Assembly: GCA_009922295.1 (NCBI GenBank)
Contig: RFWA01000043.1
Coordinates: forward strand, 1-12,278
Source: Betaproteobacteria bacterium
Lineage (GTDB): Bacteria; Pseudomonadota; Gammaproteobacteria; Burkholderiales; Burkholderiaceae_C
Direction of reading: 5' to 3'
DNA: 12,278 nucleotides
The notes below the pieces were generated by a model that saw only the letters and a list, made by a program, of their open reading frames with translations, was not told where the DNA came from and searched no databases. Numbering within the stretch: the stretch's first letter is position 1; each line of letters opens with the position of its first letter. The position numbers and the translations under genes are program-made. Below are positions 6,148 through 12,278 of the stretch, one piece after another.

Positions 6148-7206
6148 TCAGCGCAGCAGCACGCTGTGGCCGAGCGTGCGCACAGCCGCCTCGCCGATGG
6201 AGGCACCAAAACGCTTGACCAGACGCTCAGCCACGTTTTCGTGGCGGGTGTAGTCCACGATATTTTCGGCTTTGACGATTTCTCGCGCCACATAGTCAAG
6301 GTTGGCCAATTGGTCTGCCAGACCGAGCGCCACCGCCTGCTCGCCACTCCAGAACAGGCCGCTAAAGGTCTCGGGCGTCTCTTTGAGGCGCGCACCGCGT
6401 CCGGCCCGCACCACCGCAATGAATTGCTGATGAATTTGGTCCAGCATGGATTGGGCAAACAACCGCTGCTTGTCGGTCTGCGGGCTGAAAGGGTCGAGAA
6501 AGCCCTTGTTTTCACCCGCGGTCATCAGTCGGCGCTCAACACCCAGCTTGTCCATCAGCCCGGTGAAACCAAAGCCATCCATCAGCACACCAATGCTGCC
6601 CACAATGCTGGCCTTGTCGACAAATATCTTGTCGGCCGCCACAGCAATGTAATAGGCTGCCGAGGCGCAAGACTCTTCCACCACGGCATAGACCGGCTTT
6701 TGGTGCTTGGCCTTTAGGCGGCGGATCTCATCGTTGATGATACCGGCCTGAACCGGGCTGCCGCCCGGTGAATTGATCAACAATACCACGGCCAGTGCGC
6801 CCTGGTCCTCAAAGGCCGCCCGTAGAGAGGCGCCAATCGCGTCGGCACTGGCGTCGGCCCCTGAGGCGATCTCGCCCTTGATCTCAACCACCGCCGTGTG
6901 GGGCTGCGACACATCGCGAGTGGGGCCATTTTGGCTAAAACCCATCCAGGCTACAACCACCAAAAAACCAAGCCAGGCCAAGCGCACACCGTTGCGCCAG
7001 CGTCGCGCCAGTCGCTGCTCCTCTAGCGCAGCAAACGCCAGTTTTTCCAACGTGGCGCGCTCCCAGCCCGGGGCTGCAGGCTGGCCGACAATTGCTTCAT
7101 TTTTTATAGCGCCACCATCAATACCAGCACGGCTTGGTGGCTGATTTGATGGATCGGATCCAGCAGAAGGTGTCGTACCGGGCTCGGGGCTCAGAGGGTC
7201 ATTCAT
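6148..7206 (-). CDS. sppA: S49 family membrane-anchored serine peptidase (SppA-like)
   Basis: Members of this family degrade signal peptides and membrane-derived peptides on the periplasmic face. The 352-residue protein is the short, single-domain form. It has a proline-rich, probably disordered cytoplasmic N-terminus (1-48), a helix GWERATLEKLAFAALEEQ, one membrane segment RLAWLGFLVVVAWMGF (about 75-90), then the protease domain. INSPGGSP is at 144-151. The serine nucleophile is S182 in CASAAYYIA, and the general-base lysine is most likely K234 in GENKGF, giving the Ser/Lys dyad of this family; SIVGSIGV lies between them. Residues 32-42 are encoded by an AT-rich insert. Its ATG directly abuts the stop of the Rieske gene (TGAATG), so it is probably the last gene of the rluC operon. 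Confidence 0.93.
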   Translation of the reverse strand: MNDPLSPEPGTTPSAGSDPSNQPPSRAGIDGGAIKNEAIVGQPAAPGWERATLEKLAFAALEEQRLARRWRNGVRLAWLGFLVVVAWMGFSQNGPTRDVSQPHTAVVEIKGEIASGADASADAIGASLRAAFEDQGALAVVLLINSPGGSPVQAGIINDEIRRLKAKHQKPVYAVVEESCASAAYYIAVAADKIFVDKASIVGSIGVLMDGFGFTGLMDKLGVERRLMTAGENKGFLDPFSPQTDKQRLFAQSMLDQIHQQFIAVVRAGRGARLKETPETFSGLFWSGEQAVALGLADQLANLDYVAREIVKAENIVDYTRHENVAERLVKRFGASIGEAAVRTLGHSVLLR

Positions 7207-7569
7207 TCAAAACTCAAGGGGTTGGAGGTTATGAGCAGTATGCCAGTGGACGACACCGTCGCCCTCGGACAAGGTAATTTTGATCAGGCCGCCCCGACAA
7301 GGGCCGCTCCGGCACTGGCCGGTCTGCGGCTGGTACAGCGCGCCGTGGGTGGCGCAGATCAGCCAGTCGCCACTGATGTCAAAGAAACGATTGGGCTGGA
7401 AATCCATCTCCATGGCCACATGGGCGCAGCGGTTCAGGTAGCCGTGCACCTGGCCCTGGTAGCGAATGGCAAAGGCCCGGCACGTCTGACCGGCAAACAC
7501 CACGTCAAACGGCACCGCCAGGCCACCATTGGTCAAATCGGCCGAGCCGCACAGCGCTGCAGCAACCAC
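7207..7569 (-). CDS. Rieske [2Fe-2S] domain protein
   Basis: This small stand-alone Rieske ferredoxin-like protein carries the complete cluster-binding motif: CAH in NRCAHVAMEMDF and CATH in WLICATHGALYQPQTGQC, giving the two Cys and two His ligands about 20 residues apart. A second glycine-rich turn, GPCRGGLIKI, and a VHWHTA end follow. No signal peptide or membrane segment is seen, so a cytosolic electron-transfer role is likely; the partner is unknown. The frame is open further upstream to 7668, but that part is out of frame within the HAD gene and arginine-rich. I choose a GTG at 7569 (VVAAALCGSADL, 120 residues). The start is uncertain, with no Shine-Dalgarno seen, but it must overlap or nearly abut the HAD gene end at 7533. 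The stop touches the ATG of the S49 peptidase. Confidence 0.85.
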   Translation of the reverse strand: MVAAALCGSADLTNGGLAVPFDVVFAGQTCRAFAIRYQGQVHGYLNRCAHVAMEMDFQPNRFFDISGDWLICATHGALYQPQTGQCRSGPCRGGLIKITLSEGDGVVHWHTAHNLQPLEF

Positions 7570-8237
7570 TGGTGAAGTTGCGGCACCGATTGGGCGACGA
7601 ACAGCGGTCCGAGCGCGCCAAAGGCCTCCGGGCTGTGCGCGCCGTAGCTCACCGCCGCACTGGCGCAACCGGCATTGCGCGCCATCTGAAGGTCATGGGT
7701 GGTGTCACCGATCATCAGGGTGCGCGCCGGCGTGATGCCGAACTCGGCCATCAGTTCGTGCAGCATGCGCGGGTGCGGCTTACCGGCCGTTTCGTCAGCG
7801 GTGCGGGAGGCATCAAACAGGCCGCGCAGCTCGACCGTCTGCAGGGCCGCATCCAGGCCGCTGCGACTTTTTCCCGTGGCCACCGTCAGCAGGTGCTGGC
7901 GCGCCTTGAGCGCGGCGAGCATGCTCAAGGTCCCGTCAAACAGGCTAATGCGATGCTGCTCGGCCATGTAGTGGTGGCGGTAGCGCTCGCCAAGCTCAGG
8001 GTGACGCGCCTCGGGTACATCCGGTGCTGCATGGGCCAGCGCCGCCCGCAGGCCCATGCCAATGACAAAGGCGGCATCGCGGTCGCTCGGCACGGTGCCA
8101 CCCACATCCCGCACCGCCAGTTGGATGCTGCGCGCGATGATGGCCGTGGAGTCAAACAGGGTGCCGTCCCAGTCAAAGGCGATCAAGTCGAATTGCCGGG
8201 GCCGGATGGCAGGTTCAGGCGGTGACAGGGGCAACAT
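7533..8237 (-). CDS. HAD-superfamily phosphatase, phosphoglycolate-phosphatase-like
   Basis: A haloacid-dehalogenase hydrolase of about 234 residues. Motif I is DWDGTLFD, with nucleophile D22 and general acid D24 counted from the ATG at 8237. Motif II is VATGKSRSGLD, the conserved lysine is in AGKPHPRML, and motif III is MIGDTTHDLQMA. The helical cap between motifs I and II (YRHHYMAEQHRISLFDG) resembles Gph/PGP or pyrophosphatase PpaX-type enzymes, but the true substrate cannot be read from sequence. The frame also allows a GTG at 8297, which would add 20 poorly conserved-looking residues and a larger overlap with rluC. I prefer the ATG, which overlaps rluC by 23 bases. The 3' end overlaps the likely start of the Rieske gene, so the operon is tightly coupled. 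Confidence 0.9.
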   Translation of the reverse strand: MLPLSPPEPAIRPRQFDLIAFDWDGTLFDSTAIIARSIQLAVRDVGGTVPSDRDAAFVIGMGLRAALAHAAPDVPEARHPELGERYRHHYMAEQHRISLFDGTLSMLAALKARQHLLTVATGKSRSGLDAALQTVELRGLFDASRTADETAGKPHPRMLHELMAEFGITPARTLMIGDTTHDLQMARNAGCASAAVSYGAHSPEAFGALGPLFVAQSVPQLHQWLLQRCAARPI

Positions 8238-9228
8238 GGTGATAAAAAGTGTCCAGTTCGGGGGGTAAATCGGCGAGAAGGGTCTGGCGCGCGCCACTGA
8301 CCGGGTGCGTGAATTCCAAGCGCAAAGCGTGCAAAAACATGCGTTTGAGCGACGCGTCGCCCGGGGCGCGCAACAGCGCCTTGTTCAATTCGAAGTCGCC
8401 ATACTTGTCGTCGCCGGCAATCGGAAAACCCTCGCTGGCCAGGTGCACCCGGATCTGATGGGTGCGGCCGGTGCGGATGGTCACCTCCAGCAGCGTAAAG
8501 CCTGCGCCCCGGTGCTTGACCCTGACCAGGGTCAAGGCAGCCATGGCGTCGGGATCGTCTTTGGCCACCACCCGCACCCGCCGCTCACCGTCGGGCAGCA
8601 GGTACTTGTGCAGCGACTTGTCAAGCACCTTGCGATTGGCGGGCCACTGGCCTACCACCAGCGCCAGATAGGTCTTGCCGGTTTCGCGCTCCCGGAACTG
8701 GTCCTGTAGTTGGCGCAACGCTGAGCGCTTCTTGGCCAGCAGCAGGATGCCGCTGGTCTCACGGTCCAGCCGGTGCACCAGCTCCAGAAACGGTGCCTGC
8801 GGCCGCGCCATGCGCAGCTGCTCGATGACACCGAAGCTCACCCCCGAGCCGCCATGCACCGCCACCCCGGCCGGCTTGTCGATGGCCAGAAGCTGGTCGT
8901 CTTCGAACAACACCACAAACTGCTGCGCCGGTACCGCCCGCGCCACCGCGGCCATCTGCTGGGCCTTGCCGGCCATCCGTTCAGACACCCGAACCGGCGG
9001 CAAACGCACAAGATCACCTGCTTGCACCCGGTCGTCGGGGCCGGCGCGGCCCTTGTTGACCCGCACCTCGCCGCTGCGGATGATGCGGTAGACATGGGTT
9101 TTAGGTACACCTTTGAGGTGACGCAGCAGGTAGTTATCCAGCCGCTGACCAGCGCTGTCGTCGTCAACCTTCAGGGTTTTCGCCTGGGGCGGCGGCGGAG
9201 CCGGATTGACCCCTATAATGTGTTTCAC
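8215..9228 (-). CDS. rluC: 23S rRNA pseudouridine synthase RluC
   Basis: RluC isomerises uridines 955, 2504 and 2580 of 23S rRNA (E. coli numbering) to pseudouridine. The 337-residue protein has an N-terminal S4 RNA-binding domain (about 28-75), with AGQRLDNYLLRHLKGVPKTHVYRIIRSGEVRVNKGR matching RluC, then the RluA-type catalytic domain. The nucleophile is D155 in HRLDRETSG, preceded by IDKPAGVAVHGGSG (117-130) and followed by RTGRTHQIRVHLASEGFPIAGD. The start is a GTG at 9228 and no family-like ATG is available downstream; ribosome-binding is not obvious. It is divergent from rne, as in E. coli, and heads an overlapping set with HAD, Rieske and S49 genes. Confidence 0.94.
   Translation of the reverse strand: MKHIIGVNPAPPPPQAKTLKVDDDSAGQRLDNYLLRHLKGVPKTHVYRIIRSGEVRVNKGRAGPDDRVQAGDLVRLPPVRVSERMAGKAQQMAAVARAVPAQQFVVLFEDDQLLAIDKPAGVAVHGGSGVSFGVIEQLRMARPQAPFLELVHRLDRETSGILLLAKKRSALRQLQDQFRERETGKTYLALVVGQWPANRKVLDKSLHKYLLPDGERRVRVVAKDDPDAMAALTLVRVKHRGAGFTLLEVTIRTGRTHQIRVHLASEGFPIAGDDKYGDFELNKALLRAPGDASLKRMFLHALRLEFTHPVSGARQTLLADLPPELDTFYHHVAPVTA
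9214..9219 (+). promoter_or_regulatory. candidate -10 box for rne
   Basis: A perfect TATAAT followed by G occurs at 9214-9219, inside the first codons of the divergent rluC gene. It would start an rne transcript near 9226 and give a leader of about 505 bases. No good -35 lies 16-18 bases upstream (the site is GC-rich), although TTGACC sits immediately before it. The box is therefore a candidate only. Confidence 0.35.
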
Positions 9229-9730
9229 TAGCGCCGAGCTGTAAGTGGTTGATTTGTCTGGAGTTTAGTCCACACGCCATCCACAGCCCCGCTGGCAGGT
9301 CGATACCGCCGAGCACGATGCACTCAAACCACAGGCCAGTTGCCTGTAGTGGTCTGCACCATATACGGTCAAGACGACGCCTTGAACCACTGATACGGAA
9401 TACCCCAAGTCTGCAGACCACCATGTCTGTGGATGGATTGAAGCGAGATGTTTGTGTTGATGAGCCGATACCCTTTGTGCCTGCGGCGCGTATGCGCGCC
9501 GTCGTCTGGCATGGGGCGGCCATCAGCGTCCACCTGTTGGGCGCAGCCAGCTATTTCAGCAATAGCACTTCCACAACCCAGGCTCCTTGCTCCCCTCCAC
9601 GCGCCTACGCCCGGACTCCTCATTTGAGTCCTGGTTCTCCGGCAATTCCTCCTCAGTTCAAAGCGTCAGTTCCGGTATCAATGGCTCGTCATGAGCCGGT
9701 TGAATGATTTGAACTGAAGGAACGCTACCC
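9229..9730 (+). promoter_or_regulatory. gene-free region: probable long structured 5' leader of rne
   Basis: About 500 bases separate the divergent rluC and rne starts, and I see no convincing gene. The plus-strand sequence holds several inverted repeats: ACAGGC/GCCTGT (9331-9336 with 9342-9347); GTGGTCTGCA/TGCAGACCAC (9349-9358 with 9412-9421, 10 perfect pairs), enclosing GGTCAAG/CTTGAACC (9367-9373 with 9381-9388, one bulge); CGGCGCG/CGCGCCG around a TATG loop (9484-9501); GCTATT/AATAGC (9550-9566); and a long irregular hairpin ending at the ribosome-binding site. In E. coli rne has a 361-base leader with hairpins through which RNase E represses its own mRNA. By position and structure this region is a likely counterpart, but similarity to the known element is not established here. 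Confidence 0.5.
9653..9717 (+). promoter_or_regulatory. inverted repeat next to the rne Shine-Dalgarno
   Basis: TCAGTTCAAA (9653-9662) pairs perfectly with TTTGAACTGA (9708-9717). Inside is a second hairpin, TCAA plus GGCTC (9678-9687) with GAGCC and TTGA (9693-9703). The outer stem ends at A9717, the first base of the AAGGA Shine-Dalgarno (9717-9721), which stands nine bases before the rne ATG. The placement suggests control of ribosome access, analogous in position to the translation-initiation hairpin of E. coli rne. Confidence 0.5.
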
Positions 9731-12278
9731 ATGAAACGGATGCTGATCAACGCCACGCAGGCTGAAGAACGCCGCCTGGCCATTGTCGACGGACAAAAAC
9801 TGCTCGATTACGAAATCGAGATCGAAGGGCGCGAACAGCGCAAAGGCAATATTTACAAAGCGGTGGTGACCCGGGTTGAACCCTCGCTCGAAGCCTGCTT
9901 TGTCGACTACGGCGAAGACCGCCACGGCTTTTTGCCGTTCAAGGAAATTTCACGACAGTATTTCCAGCCCGGCGTCGCCGCCAACCAGGCCCGCATTCAG
10001 GATGCCATCCGAGAAGGCCAGGAGCTGCTGGTTCAGGTGGAAAAAGAAGAACGCGGCAACAAGGGCGCTGCACTGACCACCTTTGTCTCATTGGCCGGCC
10101 GTTATGTGGTGCTGATGCCCAACAACCCGCGTGGCGGCGGCGTGTCGCGCCGCATCGAGGGCGAAGACCGGGCCGACCTCAAGGAGGCGCTGGACCAGCT
10201 CGAATACCCCAATGGCATGAGCATCATTGCGCGCACTGCCGGCATCGGCCGCAGCGCGCCTGAACTGCAGTGGGACCTGAACTACCTGCTCAAACTCTGG
10301 ACCGCCATTGACGGCGCCGCCAAAGGTGGCAAAGGCGCCTTCCTGATTTACCAGGAATCGAGCCTGGTGATCCGCGCCATCCGCGACTACTTCAACCACG
10401 ACATCGGCGACATCCTGATCGACACCGATGACGTGTACGACCAGGCCCAGCAGTTCATGGCGCACGTCATGCCCGAGCACGCAGCCCGGGTCAAGCGCTA
10501 CCGTGACGATGCCCCGCTGTTCTCGCGTTTCCAAATTGAACACCAGATCGAGTCAGCCTACGCCCGCACCGTACAGCTCCCCAGCGGCGGCGCGATTGTG
10601 ATCGACCATACTGAGGCTCTGGTCTCGGTCGACGTCAATTCGGCGCGCGCCATTCGCGGCGGCGACATCGAAGAGACCGCCACCCGCACCAACCTGGAAG
10701 CCGCCGACGAAGTGGCGCGCCAGATGCGCCTGCGCGACCTCGGCGGCCTGATCGTGATCGACTTCATTGACATGGAAGAAAGCCGCAACCGCCGCGAGGT
10801 GGAAAGCCGTCTGCGCGACGCGCTGCGGCAGGACCGCGCCCGCGTGCAGTTTGGCACCATCAGCAAGTTCGGCCTGATGGAAATGAGCCGTCAGCGACTG
10901 CGCCCCGCGCTGAGCGAAGGTGCCTCCATCCCCTGCCCCCGTTGCGGCGGCGCCGGCCACATCCGCGACACTGAATCGAGCGCGCTGCAGATCCTGCGCA
11001 TCATCCAGGAGGAGTCACTCAAGGACAACACGGCCTCGGTGCTCTGCCAGGTGCCCGTCGAAGTGGCCTCGTTCCTGCTCAATGAAAAACGTACCGAGAT
11101 CGCCAAGATCGAGCTCAAGCAGCGCATCAATGTGCTGATGGTGCCCAACAAGGCACTGGAAACCCCCAACTACAAGCTCGAACGACTGAAACACGACGAC
11201 CCGCGGCTGGACAACATCCAGGCCTCCTACAAGATGGCCGAAGAGATCGAAGACGCCACCTCGGTGACACGCCGCTCACAGGAACCGACCAACAAGCAGA
11301 CGCCGGTGATCAAGGGTGTACTGCCCGACGCGCCAGCGCCTGCCGCCGCACCGCGGCCTGAGGCGCCCAAACCGTTGGTGCAAACCGCCGCACCTGTGGC
11401 ACCGCCAGCGCGGCCTGCGACACCGGCGCCAGCGCAGGCAGCAGAAAAAGGGTTTTTTGGCTGGGTCAAGCAGCTTTTTGCGCCGGCACCTGCTGCCGCA
11501 CCAGTCGCCGCACCCCAGCCGGCTGTCGAGCCCGCCAAGGACGACAAGCGCGACGGCCGTGGCCGGGATGGCACACGCCGCGGCGAGCCGCGTCCTGAGG
11601 GTCGGGGTGAACCCCGCGCCGATGGTCGGGGTGGTCGCGGTGAAGGCAGGGGCGAAGGGCGTGGCGGACGGGGTGGCCGGGGACGTGGCGAACGCACCGG
11701 GCCAGGCCAGCGCGACCGTATGGACGCCGACGGCAAGCCGACCGCCAATGACGGCGTGAACCTGCCAGAGTCCCCGGTGTCTGCTGCCGATGCACCAGCC
11801 TCAGAGGCGCGCACTGACCGACCAGCTCGTAACGGCGAACGTGGGGAGCGTGGTGAGCGCAATGACCGCGGCGAGCGTAGCCGTGGCGAGCGTCGACCCG
11901 AGCGCAGCCGTCGCCCAGACGAGCCTGGCAGACCCGACGCCAATGGTGTGCCAGAAGGGCAACGGGTTGACGCCTTGGCACCTGGTGCCGATGCGGCTCC
12001 CGGCGTCGAGTCCGGCGATCAGCAGGCTGAGGGCGGCGCTCGCTCTCAAGAGCCGCGCGAACGGCGCCCCCGTGGCCGCGACCGAGACCGTGGACCACGG
12101 CCCGAGCGCAGCGAGCGCACGGAACCCGCAGGACGCGACGACACGGCAGCCAACGAGGAGTCTTCGTCTGAGCCGCGCAAGTCTTACTTCACAGCCGGCG
12201 GAGCCACACCCAGCACTGATCAGCACATCAGCCCAGCTTCCATGCCCGCCGAGGCGCCAGTGGCTGTGGCTGTGGCAA
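9731..12278 (+). CDS. rne: ribonuclease E, 3' end beyond the window
   Basis: RNase E is the membrane-associated endonuclease that starts mRNA decay and processes rRNA and tRNA. The start MKRMLINATQAEERRLAIVDG is preceded by AAGGA with nine-base spacing. The S1 domain lies at about 38-120 (KGNIYKAVVTRVEPSLEACFVDYG). The 5'-sensor residues are R168 and T169 (ARTAGIG). The catalytic magnesium-binding aspartates are D301 (VSVDVNS) and D344 (IVIDFIDM), and the zinc-link is CPRC at 402-405, all within about two residues of E. coli numbering. After about residue 505 the sequence becomes disordered: Ala/Pro-rich, an EKGFFGWVKQLF helix (572-583) likely to be the membrane anchor, an Arg/Gly block (607-655) and a GER-rich block (702-728), followed by further Arg-rich stretches. 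The reading frame is open for 849 codons to the window edge, so the C-terminus is missing. Confidence 0.97.
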   Translation, partial: MKRMLINATQAEERRLAIVDGQKLLDYEIEIEGREQRKGNIYKAVVTRVEPSLEACFVDYGEDRHGFLPFKEISRQYFQPGVAANQARIQDAIREGQELLVQVEKEERGNKGAALTTFVSLAGRYVVLMPNNPRGGGVSRRIEGEDRADLKEALDQLEYPNGMSIIARTAGIGRSAPELQWDLNYLLKLWTAIDGAAKGGKGAFLIYQESSLVIRAIRDYFNHDIGDILIDTDDVYDQAQQFMAHVMPEHAARVKRYRDDAPLFSRFQIEHQIESAYARTVQLPSGGAIVIDHTEALVSVDVNSARAIRGGDIEETATRTNLEAADEVARQMRLRDLGGLIVIDFIDMEESRNRREVESRLRDALRQDRARVQFGTISKFGLMEMSRQRLRPALSEGASIPCPRCGGAGHIRDTESSALQILRIIQEESLKDNTASVLCQVPVEVASFLLNEKRTEIAKIELKQRINVLMVPNKALETPNYKLERLKHDDPRLDNIQASYKMAEEIEDATSVTRRSQEPTNKQTPVIKGVLPDAPAPAAAPRPEAPKPLVQTAAPVAPPARPATPAPAQAAEKGFFGWVKQLFAPAPAAAPVAAPQPAVEPAKDDKRDGRGRDGTRRGEPRPEGRGEPRADGRGGRGEGRGEGRGGRGGRGRGERTGPGQRDRMDADGKPTANDGVNLPESPVSAADAPASEARTDRPARNGERGERGERNDRGERSRGERRPERSRRPDEPGRPDANGVPEGQRVDALAPGADAAPGVESGDQQAEGGARSQEPRERRPRGRDRDRGPRPERSERTEPAGRDDTAANEESSSEPRKSYFTAGGATPSTDQHISPASMPAEAPVAVAVA
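11444..11479 (+). other. RNase E membrane-anchor-like amphipathic segment
   Basis: Residues 572-583, EKGFFGWVKQLF, are an isolated hydrophobic/basic patch in an otherwise Ala/Pro-rich disordered tail. They resemble in character and placement segment A of E. coli RNase E, the amphipathic helix that attaches the enzyme to the inner membrane. The match is by pattern, not by alignment. Confidence 0.55.
11549..11695 (+). repeat. Arg/Gly-rich low-complexity repeat in rne
   Basis: Residues 607-655 of RNase E consist almost entirely of arginine, glycine, glutamate and proline, with recurring GRGE, GRGG and RGGRG units (RGG-like). Such tracts bind RNA and can drive condensate formation in other RNase E proteins. 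The DNA repeats CGTGGC/CGGGGT-type units, so repeat number may vary between strains. Confidence 0.7.
11834..11914 (+). repeat. GER tandem-repeat tract in rne
   Basis: Residues 702-728 contain GERGERGER, then NDRGERSRGERRPERSRR, a degenerate three-residue repeat encoded by GGCGAGCGT-like units. It is a second, separate arginine-rich block of the scaffold tail, of alternating charge (E/R) rather than glycine-rich, and is followed by another Arg/Pro stretch near 12055-12120. Confidence 0.7.

Noticed and set aside
7570..7668. N-terminal extension of the Rieske frame
   Set aside because: It lies within the HAD coding sequence in another frame, is arginine-rich and does not resemble Rieske N-termini.
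8238..8297. GTG-initiated extension of the HAD phosphatase
   Set aside because: It would add 20 residues unlike the family and increase the overlap with rluC from 23 to 83 bases.
9249..9707. 152-codon TTG-initiated frame in the rne leader
   Set aside because: No Shine-Dalgarno, no domain, atypical composition, and it overlaps the strong inverted repeats; better explained as leader RNA.
11227..12098. Two minus-strand open frames (11227-11943 and 11466-12098) opposite the rne tail
   Set aside because: Ser/Pro/Arg low-complexity products that mirror the Arg/Gly repeats of RNase E; no start signal or domain.
1..12278. Search by eye for tRNA/rRNA genes, CRISPR arrays, IS elements, phage genes, toxin-antitoxin or defence genes
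   Set aside because: None seen; every substantial coding stretch is accounted for by housekeeping families.

Overview
The window looks like a chromosomal housekeeping segment from a betaproteobacterium, most probably Comamonadaceae (Rhodoferax/Polaromonas-like). The reasons are the GC-rich coding sequence, the character of the proteins (a Burkholderiales-type S49 peptidase, an RsmI-like paralogue, a small Rieske protein) and the gene order. The taxonomic call is inference from protein character, not from a database search.

Layout. (1) 27-4748, minus strand, read right to left: DUF177/YceD, rpmF (L32), plsX, fabH, fabD, fabG. This is the classical lipid/ribosome cluster, and acpP would be expected just beyond the left edge. 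A good sigma70-type promoter sits between DUF177 and rpmF. A Rho-independent terminator/attenuator sits between rpmF and plsX. plsX-fabH and fabD-fabG are tightly packed. (2) 4747-6131, plus strand: a Maf/YceF nucleotide pyrophosphatase overlapping an RsmI-like SAM methyltransferase. (3) 6148-9228, minus strand, read right to left: rluC, a HAD phosphatase, a Rieske [2Fe-2S] protein and an S49 (SppA-like) membrane peptidase, with overlapping or abutting ends. (4) 9229-9730: a gene-free stretch of about 500 bases, interpreted as the long structured leader of rne. (5) 9731-12278, plus strand: rne (RNase E), with a complete catalytic half and an incomplete arginine-rich scaffold tail cut by the window end.

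How it fits together. The backbone rne / rluC / maf(yceF) / yceD / rpmF / plsX / fabH / fabD / fabG has the same order as in E. coli. Here an S49 peptidase, a Rieske protein, a HAD phosphatase and an RsmI-like methyltransferase have been added between rluC and maf. The themes are phospholipid and fatty-acid initiation (PlsX, FabH, FabD, FabG), ribosome and rRNA biogenesis (L32, DUF177, RluC) and RNA turnover (RNase E).

I found no phage, IS, CRISPR, toxin-antitoxin or defence system, and nothing that I would call a new biological system. The points most worth a second look are these. FabH has lost its conserved C-terminal glycine-rich end, which is replaced by a short AT-rich palindromic sequence. 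A terminator/attenuator separates L32 from the lipid genes. The rne leader has strong inverted repeats, one of them ending at the Shine-Dalgarno sequence. The RNase E tail carries a membrane-anchor-like helix and two arginine-rich low-complexity blocks.
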